Assembly: GCF_000746845.1 (NCBI RefSeq)
Contig: NZ_KN050846.1
Location: 875,394-939,393, forward strand
From: Altibacter lentus
GTDB lineage: Bacteria > Bacteroidota > Bacteroidia > Flavobacteriales > Flavobacteriaceae
Length of the DNA: 64,000 nt
Reading direction: 5' to 3'
How positions within the stretch are numbered: position 1 is the first letter of the stretch; each line of letters opens with the position of its first letter. The position numbers and the translations under genes were made by a program. Positions 34,665-43,826 of this stretch are shown one piece after another. The notes beneath the pieces were generated by a model. That model saw only the letters and a list, made by a program, of their open reading frames with translations, ran no database searches and was not told the origin of the DNA.

Positions 34665-34759
34665 AAATTAGTATAAAATATCTCCTTACAACATACAGGG
34701 AAATGTTAAAAATATGTCTTTATAACTAATCCCGGAGGAGCACGTAAATAACAGCAATT

Positions 34760-36568
34760 ATGGAAACTGAAACAAAAAATAACAATCTTCTCCGCGGCGG
34801 ACAATTTTTAGTGAAAGAAACGCCTTGCGAGGCAATTTTCACCCCCGAGGACTTTTCAGAAGAACAAAAAATGATGCGTGACTCGGTGAAAGAATTCGTG
34901 GATCGCGAGATTTGGCCGCACAAAGAGCGCTTCGAGCATAAGGATTACGCACTCACCGAGGAGATCATGGAAAAAGCCGGAGAACTGGGGCTCTTGGGTA
35001 TTGCGGTCCCTGAGGAGTACGGCGGACTGGGAATGGGGTTTGTGACCACAATGTTGGTTTGCGATTACATCTCCGGAGCGACTGGTTCTATCGCCACGGC
35101 TTTTGGAGCACACACCGGTATTGGAACCATGCCTATTACCTTGTACGGGACCGAGGAACAACGAAAGAAGTACGTTCCCAAACTCGCTACCGGAGAATGG
35201 TTTGGTGCCTATTGCTTGACCGAACCGGGTGCAGGTAGTGACGCCAATAGCGGAAAGACCAAAGCAGTTCTTTCTGAAGACGGGACGCATTATAAGATCA
35301 GCGGTCAGAAAATGTGGATCTCCAACGCAGGCTTTTGTAACCTGTTTATTGTCTTTGCACGTATTGAAGACGACAAAAACATTACCGGTTTTATTGTAGA
35401 AAATGATTCCAGCAACGGGATTTCTATGGGAGAAGAGGAAAAAAAATTAGGGATTCATTCCTCCTCCACCCGTCAGGTCTTCTTCAACGAAACAAAAGTA
35501 CCTGTGGAGAATATGCTTTCGGAAAGAGGTAACGGATTTAAGATCGCGATGAATGCCTTGAACGTTGGAAGGATCAAATTGGCTGCGGCAAGTTTGGATG
35601 CACAACGCCGTGTAATCACCGAAGCCGTAAAATATGCAAACGAACGGGTACAGTTCAATACACCCATTGCAAAATTTGGTGCGATAAAATTAAAGATCGC
35701 AGAAATGGCCACCAACATGTTCGTGAGTGAAAGTGCTACCTACCGTGCCGGAAAGGATATTGAAGACAGGATCGCCATTCGTCAGGCTGAAGGAAACACA
35801 CATCAGGAAGCAGAATTGAAGGGAGTGGAAGAATACGCCATAGAATGTTCCATTTTAAAAGTGGCAGTATCGGAAGATATCCAGAACTGCGCCGATGAAG
35901 GAATCCAGATCTTTGGAGGAATGGGCTTTAGTGCCGACACCCCCATGGAAGCTGCATGGCGTGACGCACGAATCGCAAGGATCTATGAAGGGACCAACGA
36001 GATCAATAGAATGCTTGCCGTGGGAATGTTGGTTAAAAAAGCAATGAAAGGTCATGTAGACCTATTGGGCCCTGCTACCGAAGTTGGAAAAGAGCTTACC
36101 GGCATCCCATCTTTCGAAACACCGGATTATTCCGAATTGCTTTCCGAAGAAAAAGCCATGATTGCCAAACTCAAGAAGGTTTTTCTTATGGTGGCAGGAA
36201 GCGCCGTTCAAAAATACGGCCCCGAACTGGAAGAACACCAACAGATGCTTTTGGCAGCAGCAGATATACTTATTGAGATCTATATGGCAGAAAGCGCCAT
36301 ATTACGTGTAGAGAAAAATGCAAAACGCTTCGGAAAGGATACCTATAAAGAACAGATCGCCATGGCACAACTCTATTTGTATCATGCCGTCGATATTATC
36401 GATACCAAGGCGAAAGAGGCCATTATTTCTTTCGCAGAAGGGGACGAACAACGTATGCTCCTTATGGGGCTTAAACGTTTTACCAAATACCAGAACATGC
36501 CTAATATAGTAGCATTACGCAATATGATTGCCGAAAAGGTAACGGCGGAGAATAAATATCCGTTCTAA
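34760..36568 (+). CDS. Acyl-CoA dehydrogenase, long form
   Basis: 602 residues, longer than the 380-residue medium-chain type because of a C-terminal helical domain (about 450-600), as in VLCAD/FadE-like enzymes of Bacteroidota and Bacillus. Motifs: AYCLTEPGAGSDANS (FAD/substrate region), KMWISNAGFCN and ARIYEGTNEINRM, where the Glu in YEGT aligns with the catalytic base. It performs the first oxidation of acyl-CoA, passing electrons to an electron-transfer flavoprotein not encoded nearby. A 95-bp gap separates it from the thiolase. Confidence 0.94.
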   Translation: METETKNNNLLRGGQFLVKETPCEAIFTPEDFSEEQKMMRDSVKEFVDREIWPHKERFEHKDYALTEEIMEKAGELGLLGIAVPEEYGGLGMGFVTTMLVCDYISGATGSIATAFGAHTGIGTMPITLYGTEEQRKKYVPKLATGEWFGAYCLTEPGAGSDANSGKTKAVLSEDGTHYKISGQKMWISNAGFCNLFIVFARIEDDKNITGFIVENDSSNGISMGEEEKKLGIHSSSTRQVFFNETKVPVENMLSERGNGFKIAMNALNVGRIKLAAASLDAQRRVITEAVKYANERVQFNTPIAKFGAIKLKIAEMATNMFVSESATYRAGKDIEDRIAIRQAEGNTHQEAELKGVEEYAIECSILKVAVSEDIQNCADEGIQIFGGMGFSADTPMEAAWRDARIARIYEGTNEINRMLAVGMLVKKAMKGHVDLLGPATEVGKELTGIPSFETPDYSELLSEEKAMIAKLKKVFLMVAGSAVQKYGPELEEHQQMLLAAADILIEIYMAESAILRVEKNAKRFGKDTYKEQIAMAQLYLYHAVDIIDTKAKEAIISFAEGDEQRMLLMGLKRFTKYQNMPNIVALRNMIAEKVTAENKYPF

Positions 36569-36612
36569 GACTTCAATTTTTTTCATAAATTGAAAATTGG
36601 TTAGTTAGTTGA

Positions 36613-36642
36613 AAAAAACCGCTTCTTTCGAAGCGGTTTTTT
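36613..36642. terminator. Bidirectional intrinsic terminator after the beta-oxidation operon
   Basis: AAAAAACCGCTTC (36613-36625) and GAAGCGGTTTTTT (36630-36642) form a 13-bp perfect stem with a TTTC loop. Confidence 0.9.
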
Positions 36643-36670
36643 GATTCTATACAAATGGTCCAAACTTTGC

Positions 36671-36678
36671 TATCTTTA
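36671..36678 (+). promoter_or_regulatory. Putative -7 promoter box (TATCTTTA)
   Basis: TATCTTTA, one mismatch from TAnnTTTG, ends 17 bp before the ATG at 36696 and lies after the preceding terminator. Confidence 0.5.
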
Positions 36679-36695
36679 GAACAAATTCGTTCTAC

Positions 36696-38237
36696 ATGAA
36701 AATCTTTTTTACAGCGTTTTGTTTTTTCTTCGGAATAGGTATTCTCACAGGGCAGTCCAATACAGATGTTTTTTTGCTGAAGGTTCCTTCTAACGACGGA
36801 ATTTGGCATATCAAAAAAATTCAGAATATCTCCCGGGATCCCGGCTATGACAGTCAGCCGTCTTTTCTCAACAACTCTCAATTACTCTTTGCCGGAAACA
36901 ATAACGGTCAGACCGATATTGCGCGCTACGATCTTGAAACATCTACAAAAGAATGGTACAACACACCCTCTTCCGGTGGTGAATACTCTCCTCAGCGCAT
37001 CCCTGAGTCCGCTTCGATTGCTGCAGTGCGATTGGACACCAACGGATTACAACGTTTGTATCGCTACGAGGGAGCTTCGGGAAAAGCACAACCAACTGAA
37101 ATGATCCAAGGACTTCAAGTGGCTTATTTTGCAGCTTACAATGACCGGAAGATCCTCGCCTCGGTATTAAGCGATGATCGACTGGACCTTGTGTTGATCG
37201 ACCTTCAGAAAAAAACCATCGACACCTTACTTCAAAATTCAGGAAGATCCATCCATAAGGTCCCCGGAGGAAATTCTCTAAGTTACACGGCGGTCAATGA
37301 TGCCGGGAATCACGATATCTACCTTCTGGACATGGATACCAAAGAAAGTTTCTTCGTAACCGAATTACCCGTTGGAATTCAAGACTATACGTGGCTGGAC
37401 GCAAGTACCATGATATTGGGCAGCGGTGCCCGCTTATATCATTACGATACTTTTTCAGACAACGACTGGCAACCGCTGGCAGATCTGTCTTCTCTGGCAA
37501 TTAAGAACATCTCCCGACTCGCAGCTAGTCCGGACGGGAAGATGCTGGCCCTAGTCGCAGAACCTGCGGTACCTTCTTCGGCAGCAATTGTTGAAAGTCA
37601 TATAGAGCCCTTTAACCTGAGGGATCTGGAAGGCTTTGTAAATGTATTTTCAGAAGATGTGATCGTTCGTCGCTTTCCAAATAAGGTGCTCTATACAGGA
37701 AAGGACAACCTACGCAATGAATATCAAAAATTCTTCGACAGGACGGCCACTTCTAATGTTTCGGTAGTGACGAGGATCACGCTGAAAAATACTGTTATTG
37801 ACGAGGAACAGGTGGCGATTAATGGAAAAACACACCGGCAGGTGACCATTTATGAGGTCGACAACGGAAAGATAAAAAGCATGACCTTTATTGAAGATAC
37901 TAATCCTTCCGAAGCACCCGAAGCAATTGTGCAAACACAACTGCAGGCATACAATGATCGGGATATTGATGCTTTTATGGCTACCTATGCAGAGGATATA
38001 GAATTATTTAATTTTCCCGATACGCTTTCTACAAAAGGTAAACTTGCAATGCGCAACGGCTATGCCGGTTTTTTTGCTGCCACGCCAAATTTACATTGTG
38101 AAATTCAAAATCGTATCGTAATTGGGAACAAGGTGATCGATGAAGAAAAAGTCACCGTAAATGACGGCACCTTACAAGCGATCGCGATCTATGAAGTAGC
38201 GGACGGACGGATCTCGAAAGTTACCTTTATACAATAA
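36696..38237 (+). CDS. Secreted beta-propeller protein with two tandem NTF2/SnoaL-like domains
   Basis: 513 residues. Signal peptide MKIFFTAFCFFFGIGILTGQ. Residues about 30-290 are TolB/WD40-like propeller blades (SFLNNSQLLFAGNNNGQTDI, ISRLAASPDGKMLALV). Residues about 297-393 and 411-511 are two copies of a SnoaL/NTF2-like domain with matching pieces: EPFNLRDLEGFVNVFSEDV versus QAYNDRDIDAFMATYAEDI, NTVIDEEQVAING versus NKVIDEEKVTVND, and IYEVDNGKIKSMTFI versus IYEVADGRISKVTFI. This domain order is unusual. The domains may bind small ligands; function unknown. Confidence 0.72.
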   Translation: MKIFFTAFCFFFGIGILTGQSNTDVFLLKVPSNDGIWHIKKIQNISRDPGYDSQPSFLNNSQLLFAGNNNGQTDIARYDLETSTKEWYNTPSSGGEYSPQRIPESASIAAVRLDTNGLQRLYRYEGASGKAQPTEMIQGLQVAYFAAYNDRKILASVLSDDRLDLVLIDLQKKTIDTLLQNSGRSIHKVPGGNSLSYTAVNDAGNHDIYLLDMDTKESFFVTELPVGIQDYTWLDASTMILGSGARLYHYDTFSDNDWQPLADLSSLAIKNISRLAASPDGKMLALVAEPAVPSSAAIVESHIEPFNLRDLEGFVNVFSEDVIVRRFPNKVLYTGKDNLRNEYQKFFDRTATSNVSVVTRITLKNTVIDEEQVAINGKTHRQVTIYEVDNGKIKSMTFIEDTNPSEAPEAIVQTQLQAYNDRDIDAFMATYAEDIELFNFPDTLSTKGKLAMRNGYAGFFAATPNLHCEIQNRIVIGNKVIDEEKVTVNDGTLQAIAIYEVADGRISKVTFIQ

Positions 38238-38257
38238 GGAAACTTGAGAACTTTTAG

Positions 38258-38265
38258 TATTTTTA
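38258..38265 (+). promoter_or_regulatory. Putative -7 promoter box (TATTTTTA)
   Basis: TATTTTTA lies 15 bp before the ATG at 38281 and 20 bp after the previous stop. It suggests an own start for the M28 peptidase gene. Confidence 0.4.
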
Positions 38266-38280
38266 AGAAAAATTCAGAAA

Positions 38281-39612
38281 ATGAAATATAGATTCTTATT
38301 ACTCCTATTGTTTTTTGGTACGTTAGTAACAGGCCAGACAGATGCGCGTATTTACGATATTATTGAGGCGGTCTCAGCAGAAAGAATAGAGGCGGATATT
38401 ACCAAGCTCGCCGGATTTGGCACCCGAAATACTTTTAGTGATACACTAAGCAACACTCGTGGTATAGGTGCTGCACGACGGTGGATAAAAGCCGAATTTG
38501 AAAAGGTGTCGCAGGATTGTGGAAATTGTCTAGATGTATTTACGCAGAAAGATTTTGTAAAAGCCGATGGCAATGACCGTATCCCAAAGGATACGTGGAT
38601 TGTAAATGTCGTTGCTGTCCAAAAAGGAACCAAGTATCCCAATAGATACATCATTATGAGTGGTGATATCGATTCCCGAAATAGCGATGGCAGTGATTAT
38701 ACGAAAGATGCGCCAGGAGCCAACGATAATGCCAGCGGGATGGCGGGAGCCATTGAAGCAGCGAGAGTGCTGTCCAAATATAAATTTGAAAGCAGTATCG
38801 TCTATCTAGGATTAAGCGGAGAAGAACAAGGACTATTTGGAGGTAAAGGTTTTGCGGAGTATGCCAAAGCCCAGGGTTGGGATATAATAGGTGTGCTCAA
38901 TAATGATATGATTGGAAACATTCAAGGCGTAGATGGAATAATTAGTAACGTTGATTTTAGGATATTTAGCGAACCTGTTCCTCCTACCGAAACAGACCGG
39001 CAACGAAATGCCCGTCGTTTCTACGGAGGAGAAGTAGATGGAATATCCAGACAGTTGGCGCGCTATGTCCATAAAACTACCCAAACCTATATGCCCGAAA
39101 TGAACCCTATGCTTATCTACCGTCTGGACCGTTTTGGCCGGGGCGGGCATCATCGTCCGTTTAACGATCTGGGATGGGCCGGTATTAGAATTATGGAGGC
39201 GCATGAGAATTACACCCAGCAACATCAGGATATTCGAACCGAGGACGGCATAGAGTACGGAGACAAATTGAAATTCGTCAATTTCGATTACGCAAAAAAA
39301 TTAACCGCGGTGAATGCGATCACAATGGCGAGCCTTGCGTGGGCACCCCCGGCACCGGAAAACGTTGCTATTGGGGGGATCGTAGAACCTTCGGCGAAAT
39401 TAAAATGGGATAAGGTTGAGGGCGCAACCGGATATAAGATCTATTGGCGCGATACCACTTCCCCAACCTGGGACCATAGCAGATATGTGGGTGATGTTTC
39501 AGAGTTTACGCTTGACGGTATAGTCATTGATAACTTCTTTTTTGGTGTCGCTGCGGTGGGTGCCAACGGTCATGAAAGTGTGGTCGTTTTTCCGAATTCA
39601 AACTTCAGATAG
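38281..39612 (+). CDS. Secreted M28-family metallopeptidase with C-terminal Fn3-like domain
   Basis: 443 residues. Signal peptide MKYRFLLLLLFFGTLVTGQ. The M28 peptidase domain (about 60-345) has DAPGANDNASG (bridging Asp), LSGEEQGLFGGKG (Glu pair), LNNDMIGN and the last His in MEAHENY. The first zinc ligand, normally His in G-H-x-D, is Asp here (SGDIDSRNSD, about residue 129). The C-terminal ~90 residues (KLKWDKVEGATGYKIYWRD, FFFGVAAVGANG) look like a fibronectin type III domain. It lacks a T9SS domain. Probably an aminopeptidase acting outside the cytoplasm; activity is uncertain because of the ligand change. Confidence 0.82.
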   Translation: MKYRFLLLLLFFGTLVTGQTDARIYDIIEAVSAERIEADITKLAGFGTRNTFSDTLSNTRGIGAARRWIKAEFEKVSQDCGNCLDVFTQKDFVKADGNDRIPKDTWIVNVVAVQKGTKYPNRYIIMSGDIDSRNSDGSDYTKDAPGANDNASGMAGAIEAARVLSKYKFESSIVYLGLSGEEQGLFGGKGFAEYAKAQGWDIIGVLNNDMIGNIQGVDGIISNVDFRIFSEPVPPTETDRQRNARRFYGGEVDGISRQLARYVHKTTQTYMPEMNPMLIYRLDRFGRGGHHRPFNDLGWAGIRIMEAHENYTQQHQDIRTEDGIEYGDKLKFVNFDYAKKLTAVNAITMASLAWAPPAPENVAIGGIVEPSAKLKWDKVEGATGYKIYWRDTTSPTWDHSRYVGDVSEFTLDGIVIDNFFFGVAAVGANGHESVVVFPNSNFR

Positions 39613-39616
39613 CCTA

Positions 39617-41245
39617 ATGAAAAGAACTATTTTTTTACTTGGTTTTATTTGTTTCAGCATTATAAACAGTAGTGCTCAAACGTTCAATCGGCAGGACTCG
39701 CTTCTAGGTAGTATCACACCCGAACGTTCTTGGTGGGATCTAAAACACTACAAACTTGAGGTAACTGTTGACCCCAACACAAAATCTTTACAAGGAAGCA
39801 ATACCATACGTTATCGAGTATTGAAATCTCATGATGTAATGCAGATCGACCTCCAGGCACCCATGGAGATAGATTCTATAATCTACCGGCAAAAATCACT
39901 TTCTTTCACTTCGGAAGGGACTGCCCATTTTATTCAATTTACAAAAGAACAACCTAAGGACAGTGATGAACAGCTCGCCATTTACTTTTCGGGTAAGCCG
40001 CGCGTAGCAAGGCGTCCTCCCTGGGATGGCGGGTTTACCTGGCAAAAAGATACGAACGGAAAGTTCTTTATCGCAAACGCCAATCAGGGAATTGGCGCCA
40101 GTGTCTGGTGGCCTAATAAAGACCACCCGTACGATGAGCCCGATCAAGGTGTTCGCATAAGTATAACTACTCCAAAGGATCTGGTGGGTGTAGGAAACGG
40201 ACGATTAGTGGGTACTAACGAAAATGACAACTCGAAGACCTGGCATTGGAATGTGAGCAATCCCATAAACAATTATGGTGTGAACATCAATATTGGGGAC
40301 TATGTGCATTTTGGAGAAACCTATAGCGGATTGAAAGGCGATTTGGACATGGACTACTGGGTATTGCGAGAGAACGAAGCAAAAGCCCGCAAGCAATTTC
40401 AACAAACAGCAGGAATGATGGAAGCTTTTGAGCATTGGTTTGGCCCCTACCCTTTTTATGAGGATAGTTTCAAGCTAGTTGAAGTACCGTATCTTGGCAT
40501 GGAGCATCAAAGTAGCGTGACCTACGGAAACAATTACGGTAACGGATATCTTGGGAATGATCTTTCAGGCACCGGGTGGGGTTTAAAATTCGACTTTATT
40601 ATTATCCACGAAGCAGGACATGAATGGTTCGCAAATAATATTACCAATCAAGATGTGGCCGATATGTGGTTGCACGAAGGCTTTACCGCTTATTCCGAAA
40701 ATCTATACCTGGACTATCACTATGGAAAGGATGCCGCCGCCGACTATGTCATCGGGACCCGCCGAATGATACAGAACGACCGCCCCATTATTGGGACTTA
40801 CAACGTGCGCCATGAAGGAAGCAGTGATATGTATTACAAAGGGGCGAATATTTTGCATACGCTTCGGCAATTGCTTGAAGATGATGAAAGGTGGCGCGCC
40901 ATTCTAAGAGGTTTGAACAAAGATTTTTACCATCAAACTGTTAGCAGTGCAATGGTCGAGCAATATATAAGCAAAGCTTCGGGTATTGACTTAACCGAGT
41001 TCTGGGAACAGTATTTGCGTACCACCATGATCCCTTTAGTAGAGTATAAGGTGGACGGCAACCAACTGTCGTTTCGGTATGAGGATATTATTAAAGGATT
41101 CGACATGCCGGTGATCGCTCTGGTCAATGAAGAGGAAGAATGGATCTTTCCTACTTCAGAATGGAAATCGAAAACATTTTCAGAAAAAATACAATCCGTA
41201 GAAATTAAAAGAGACTTTTTTGTAAACTCCGAAAAACTGGAATAG
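39617..41245 (+). CDS. Secreted M1-family metallopeptidase
   Basis: 542 residues from ATG 39617 (MKRTIFLLGFICFSIINSSAQ signal), 4 bp after the M28 stop; the longer frame from 39527 would overlap that gene. Zinc site HEXXH-X18-E is complete in HEAGHEWFANN (about 331) and WLHEGFTAYSE. The exopeptidase motif GXMEN appears as YLGMEHQSSVTYG, with Asn changed. That variant is common in the Bacteroidota M1 branch. Adjacent to M28, so the pair may trim peptides from N-termini. The stop overlaps the next gene by one base (TAGTG). Confidence 0.88.
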   Translation: MKRTIFLLGFICFSIINSSAQTFNRQDSLLGSITPERSWWDLKHYKLEVTVDPNTKSLQGSNTIRYRVLKSHDVMQIDLQAPMEIDSIIYRQKSLSFTSEGTAHFIQFTKEQPKDSDEQLAIYFSGKPRVARRPPWDGGFTWQKDTNGKFFIANANQGIGASVWWPNKDHPYDEPDQGVRISITTPKDLVGVGNGRLVGTNENDNSKTWHWNVSNPINNYGVNINIGDYVHFGETYSGLKGDLDMDYWVLRENEAKARKQFQQTAGMMEAFEHWFGPYPFYEDSFKLVEVPYLGMEHQSSVTYGNNYGNGYLGNDLSGTGWGLKFDFIIIHEAGHEWFANNITNQDVADMWLHEGFTAYSENLYLDYHYGKDAAADYVIGTRRMIQNDRPIIGTYNVRHEGSSDMYYKGANILHTLRQLLEDDERWRAILRGLNKDFYHQTVSSAMVEQYISKASGIDLTEFWEQYLRTTMIPLVEYKVDGNQLSFRYEDIIKGFDMPVIALVNEEEEWIFPTSEWKSKTFSEKIQSVEIKRDFFVNSEKLE

Positions 41246-41817
41246 TGCAAGAAAAGCCGGAGCTTTATTTTCCCAGGGATATAGAATGGCGTGAATGGTT
41301 ACAAACACACCATCACTCCCACCCTCAAGGAGTCTTGCTCGTCTTTTACAAATTAGAAACAAACGTGCCAACCATGCGGTGGGAGGAAGCCGTGAGAGTA
41401 GCGCTATGCTACGGCTGGATAGATAGTACGGTGCGAAGTTTGGGCAATGGAAAACGGCAACAATACTTCTGCCCTCGCAATCCAAAAAGCTATTGGAGTG
41501 CACTCAACAAGTCGTACATTGAAGAATTGGAAGCAGCCGGCTTGATACATGAAAGTGGCTGGAAAACAATACGGCACGCCAAAGCATCCGGTACCTGGAA
41601 TGCTATGGACGATGTGGAAAACGGTGTTATCCCTCCCGAGCTTGAGAAGGCCTTTAATAAATCTCCCGCAGCTTTCGATAATTTCAATCAATTTGCAGCA
41701 GGATATCGCAAAAGTTATTTAAGTTGGCTCTTTCAGGCAAAACGCCCCGAAACACGTGCGAAACGAGTAAAAGAGATCGTTCGATTATGCTTAGAGGGTA
41801 TAAAGTCCAGGCAATGA
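41245..41817 (+). CDS. YdeI/OmpD-associated family protein (copy 1)
   Basis: 190 residues from GTG 41245, overlapping the M1 stop by one base. Motifs of the YdeI/OmdA family: FPRDIEWREWLQTHH-like FYKLETNVPTMRWEEAVRVA, LCYGWIDSTVRSLGNGKRQQYFCPRNPKSYWS, and the C-terminal YLSWLFQAKRPETRAKRVKEI (OmdA signature with ETR). The function is unknown in the family. A second, shorter relative lies at 59153. Its stop is directly against the stop of the convergent App1 gene. Confidence 0.85.
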   Translation: MQEKPELYFPRDIEWREWLQTHHHSHPQGVLLVFYKLETNVPTMRWEEAVRVALCYGWIDSTVRSLGNGKRQQYFCPRNPKSYWSALNKSYIEELEAAGLIHESGWKTIRHAKASGTWNAMDDVENGVIPPELEKAFNKSPAAFDNFNQFAAGYRKSYLSWLFQAKRPETRAKRVKEIVRLCLEGIKSRQ

Positions 41818-42783
41818 TCAAATGATCCCGATCTGCTTTGAGTGCGCTATCGCATCGTGGCTGTGTTTGTAGTAATAGATTGTGACCCCCATTTGTTCAA
41901 TATTGGCTAAGGTCTTTTTCACTTTATCCTTTTGTTTACTTCCGGTTTGCCGTATATAGATCACCTTAATGTTCTTCGGAAAAATTTTACAGATGCGCTC
42001 ATATAAAAAGGGGTCCTTTTGTGAATCATCTCCCAGCAACACATAGGTGAGTGTTGGATAAAAACTGATGATATCCTTTATCTTCTCAAACTTATGATCA
42101 TGAGACCCGCCGCCGGTAAAGAGAAAATCTGTTATGCCCGATTTTATCTTTTTCAGTTTGATCACGGCCTTGGGAAGTTCATGAATACGGGCGAATTCAT
42201 CGATAAAGGCATACAGGTTCCATTCACTGCTGCTCACATAAAAAAAGGAATTAAAGGCAAGCTCACCCTCTTGCCCAAATCTGCTCAACGCCTGATAATG
42301 TTCAACCACATCTTTAAATATCTTTCGTTTATTAATATTCTTGGAAAGAAGCACATAAAGTTTTTTAAAGATGTTATGGCTATGAGAAATTAGAAAAGTG
42401 TCATCAATGTCCGAAATGATCCCGAACTTACTTTTAAACGGTTTTAAGAGCTCTCCTCTTTCCACGACCCCAAAACGACCCGTGTCACAACTTACCGTAT
42501 AGGGATGCCAGCCGCTTTCCAAGGGATAGTTATAGGGAATGGTAAACCGAAAATACCCGTCATCCAGTGTCCTTGTCGTAACAGAAATATCTTTGAACTC
42601 CAAGGTGATCTTCGCATTGCGCATAGGTGAAATGAGGAACATGTGCAAAATTGAATAAGCGTGTTTAAGCCCCCTTCGATCAATACGATATTTATCCGGA
42701 GCCCATGATTTAAAAACATGGCCGTATACTATCAACTCTGCATCACTCACATAACCCCGATATAACTTAAGATCTACTTTCAC
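41818..42783 (-). CDS. App1-family phosphatidate phosphatase-like protein (DUF2183)
   Basis: 321 residues. HAD-type phosphatase of the App1/DUF2183 family: motif I GIISDIDDTFLISHS (about 120-134, DxDxT), motif II FYVSSSEWNLYAF, the Lys in VIKLKKIKSG and motif IV YVLLGDDSQKDPFLYER. The preceding ~100 residues (YGHVFKSWAPDKYR, DGYFRFTIPYNYP) form the family's N-terminal beta-sandwich. It would dephosphorylate phosphatidate or a related lipid. It diverges from a diacylglycerol-kinase-family gene 66 bp away, which catalyses the opposite type of reaction. Confidence 0.88.
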   Translation of the reverse strand: MKVDLKLYRGYVSDAELIVYGHVFKSWAPDKYRIDRRGLKHAYSILHMFLISPMRNAKITLEFKDISVTTRTLDDGYFRFTIPYNYPLESGWHPYTVSCDTGRFGVVERGELLKPFKSKFGIISDIDDTFLISHSHNIFKKLYVLLSKNINKRKIFKDVVEHYQALSRFGQEGELAFNSFFYVSSSEWNLYAFIDEFARIHELPKAVIKLKKIKSGITDFLFTGGGSHDHKFEKIKDIISFYPTLTYVLLGDDSQKDPFLYERICKIFPKNIKVIYIRQTGSKQKDKVKKTLANIEQMGVTIYYYKHSHDAIAHSKQIGII

Positions 42784-42849
42784 AAATTAAGATTTTCCTA
42801 ACGCCTGATATATCACAAAATAACTAATTTTAATGATAAATTCCTCTGA

Positions 42850-43734
42850 ATGCAGTTAGATTCAAACATTTTGCTCATTATAAATCCTATTTCCGGAGCC
42901 ATTGAGAAAGACGGTATTGTTCGCACTTTAAATGAAGCTGTAAAGCTTCAAAAACTACATATACAATCCTTTGTCACCTCTGGACAGGAGGATCTGGTGA
43001 AGCTGAAGAAGGTGCTTTCCAAAAACGAATTTCAGCGCATCATTGTGCTTGGCGGTGACGGGACCATAAAACTAGCAGCCGAAGCGATCACAGATCAAGT
43101 AATTCCTTTGGGCATCCTGCGGGGAGGCTCTGCCAATGGCCTGGCTAATAATTTAAAAATTCCTACCGCATTAGACGCACAAATCGAAGTGGCGCTAGGA
43201 GATACAATCGCCAGGTTGGACCGCATACGAATCAACGATCAATTTTGCCTTCATATTTCGGATCTGGGCATCAATGCAGAACTTATAAAACATTATGAAG
43301 CTTCCAATATTCGCGGAGCCTTTGGATATTTTCTACAGTCCATTCCTACCTTATTATCTTGCGATTATCCGTTTGAATTTGAGATATCGTTGAATGGTGA
43401 ACGCTTTCAGAAGAAAGGAATCTTATTGGCGATCGCCAATGCACAAAAATTTGGAACAGGGGCCACCATAAATCCAAAAGGAGCGGTGAACGATGGTAAT
43501 TTTGAAGTGGTTATTTTTAAAAGTCTGGATATTATCGAGATCCTAAAGACACTTCGCGATGAAGTCGAACTTCCACCCGAATTTGCAGAATACTATTCTA
43601 CCACGGAAGCGCGCATTCGATGCAAAGAACCGGTCCCGTTTCAAATCGACGGAGAATATCAAGGGAGTGCCACGAATATTCACGCTACCATTTGTGACAC
43701 TCCTTTGTCGATCGCTATTCCTGCAACGACCTAA
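42850..43734 (+). CDS. Diacylglycerol kinase-family lipid kinase (YegS/LCB5-like)
   Basis: 294 residues. N-terminal kinase core: LLIINPISGAIEKDG, then VLGGDGTIKLAAEAI (about 67, GGDGT) and GILRGGSANGLANNL. The C-terminal beta-sandwich contains IANAQKFGTGATINP and VNDGNFEVVIF. It phosphorylates diacylglycerol or a related lipid at the membrane. No long signal sequence. The divergent App1-type phosphatase is the only neighbour, implying a lipid phosphorylation/dephosphorylation pair. Confidence 0.9.
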   Translation: MQLDSNILLIINPISGAIEKDGIVRTLNEAVKLQKLHIQSFVTSGQEDLVKLKKVLSKNEFQRIIVLGGDGTIKLAAEAITDQVIPLGILRGGSANGLANNLKIPTALDAQIEVALGDTIARLDRIRINDQFCLHISDLGINAELIKHYEASNIRGAFGYFLQSIPTLLSCDYPFEFEISLNGERFQKKGILLAIANAQKFGTGATINPKGAVNDGNFEVVIFKSLDIIEILKTLRDEVELPPEFAEYYSTTEARIRCKEPVPFQIDGEYQGSATNIHATICDTPLSIAIPATT

Positions 43735-43802
43735 GATTTTTCTAATGGAGGAAGTATCTCCCTTCTTATACAAGACCACCCGCTTACTTTGTTCATAAAT
43801 TG

Positions 43803-43810
43803 TATCTTTA
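43803..43810 (+). promoter_or_regulatory. Putative -7 promoter box (TATCTTTA) of the propeller-amidohydrolase gene
   Basis: TATCTTTA ends 16 bp before the ATG at 43827, the same octamer as before three other genes in the window. Confidence 0.5.
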
Positions 43811-43826
43811 GCATTCTATAAATACA

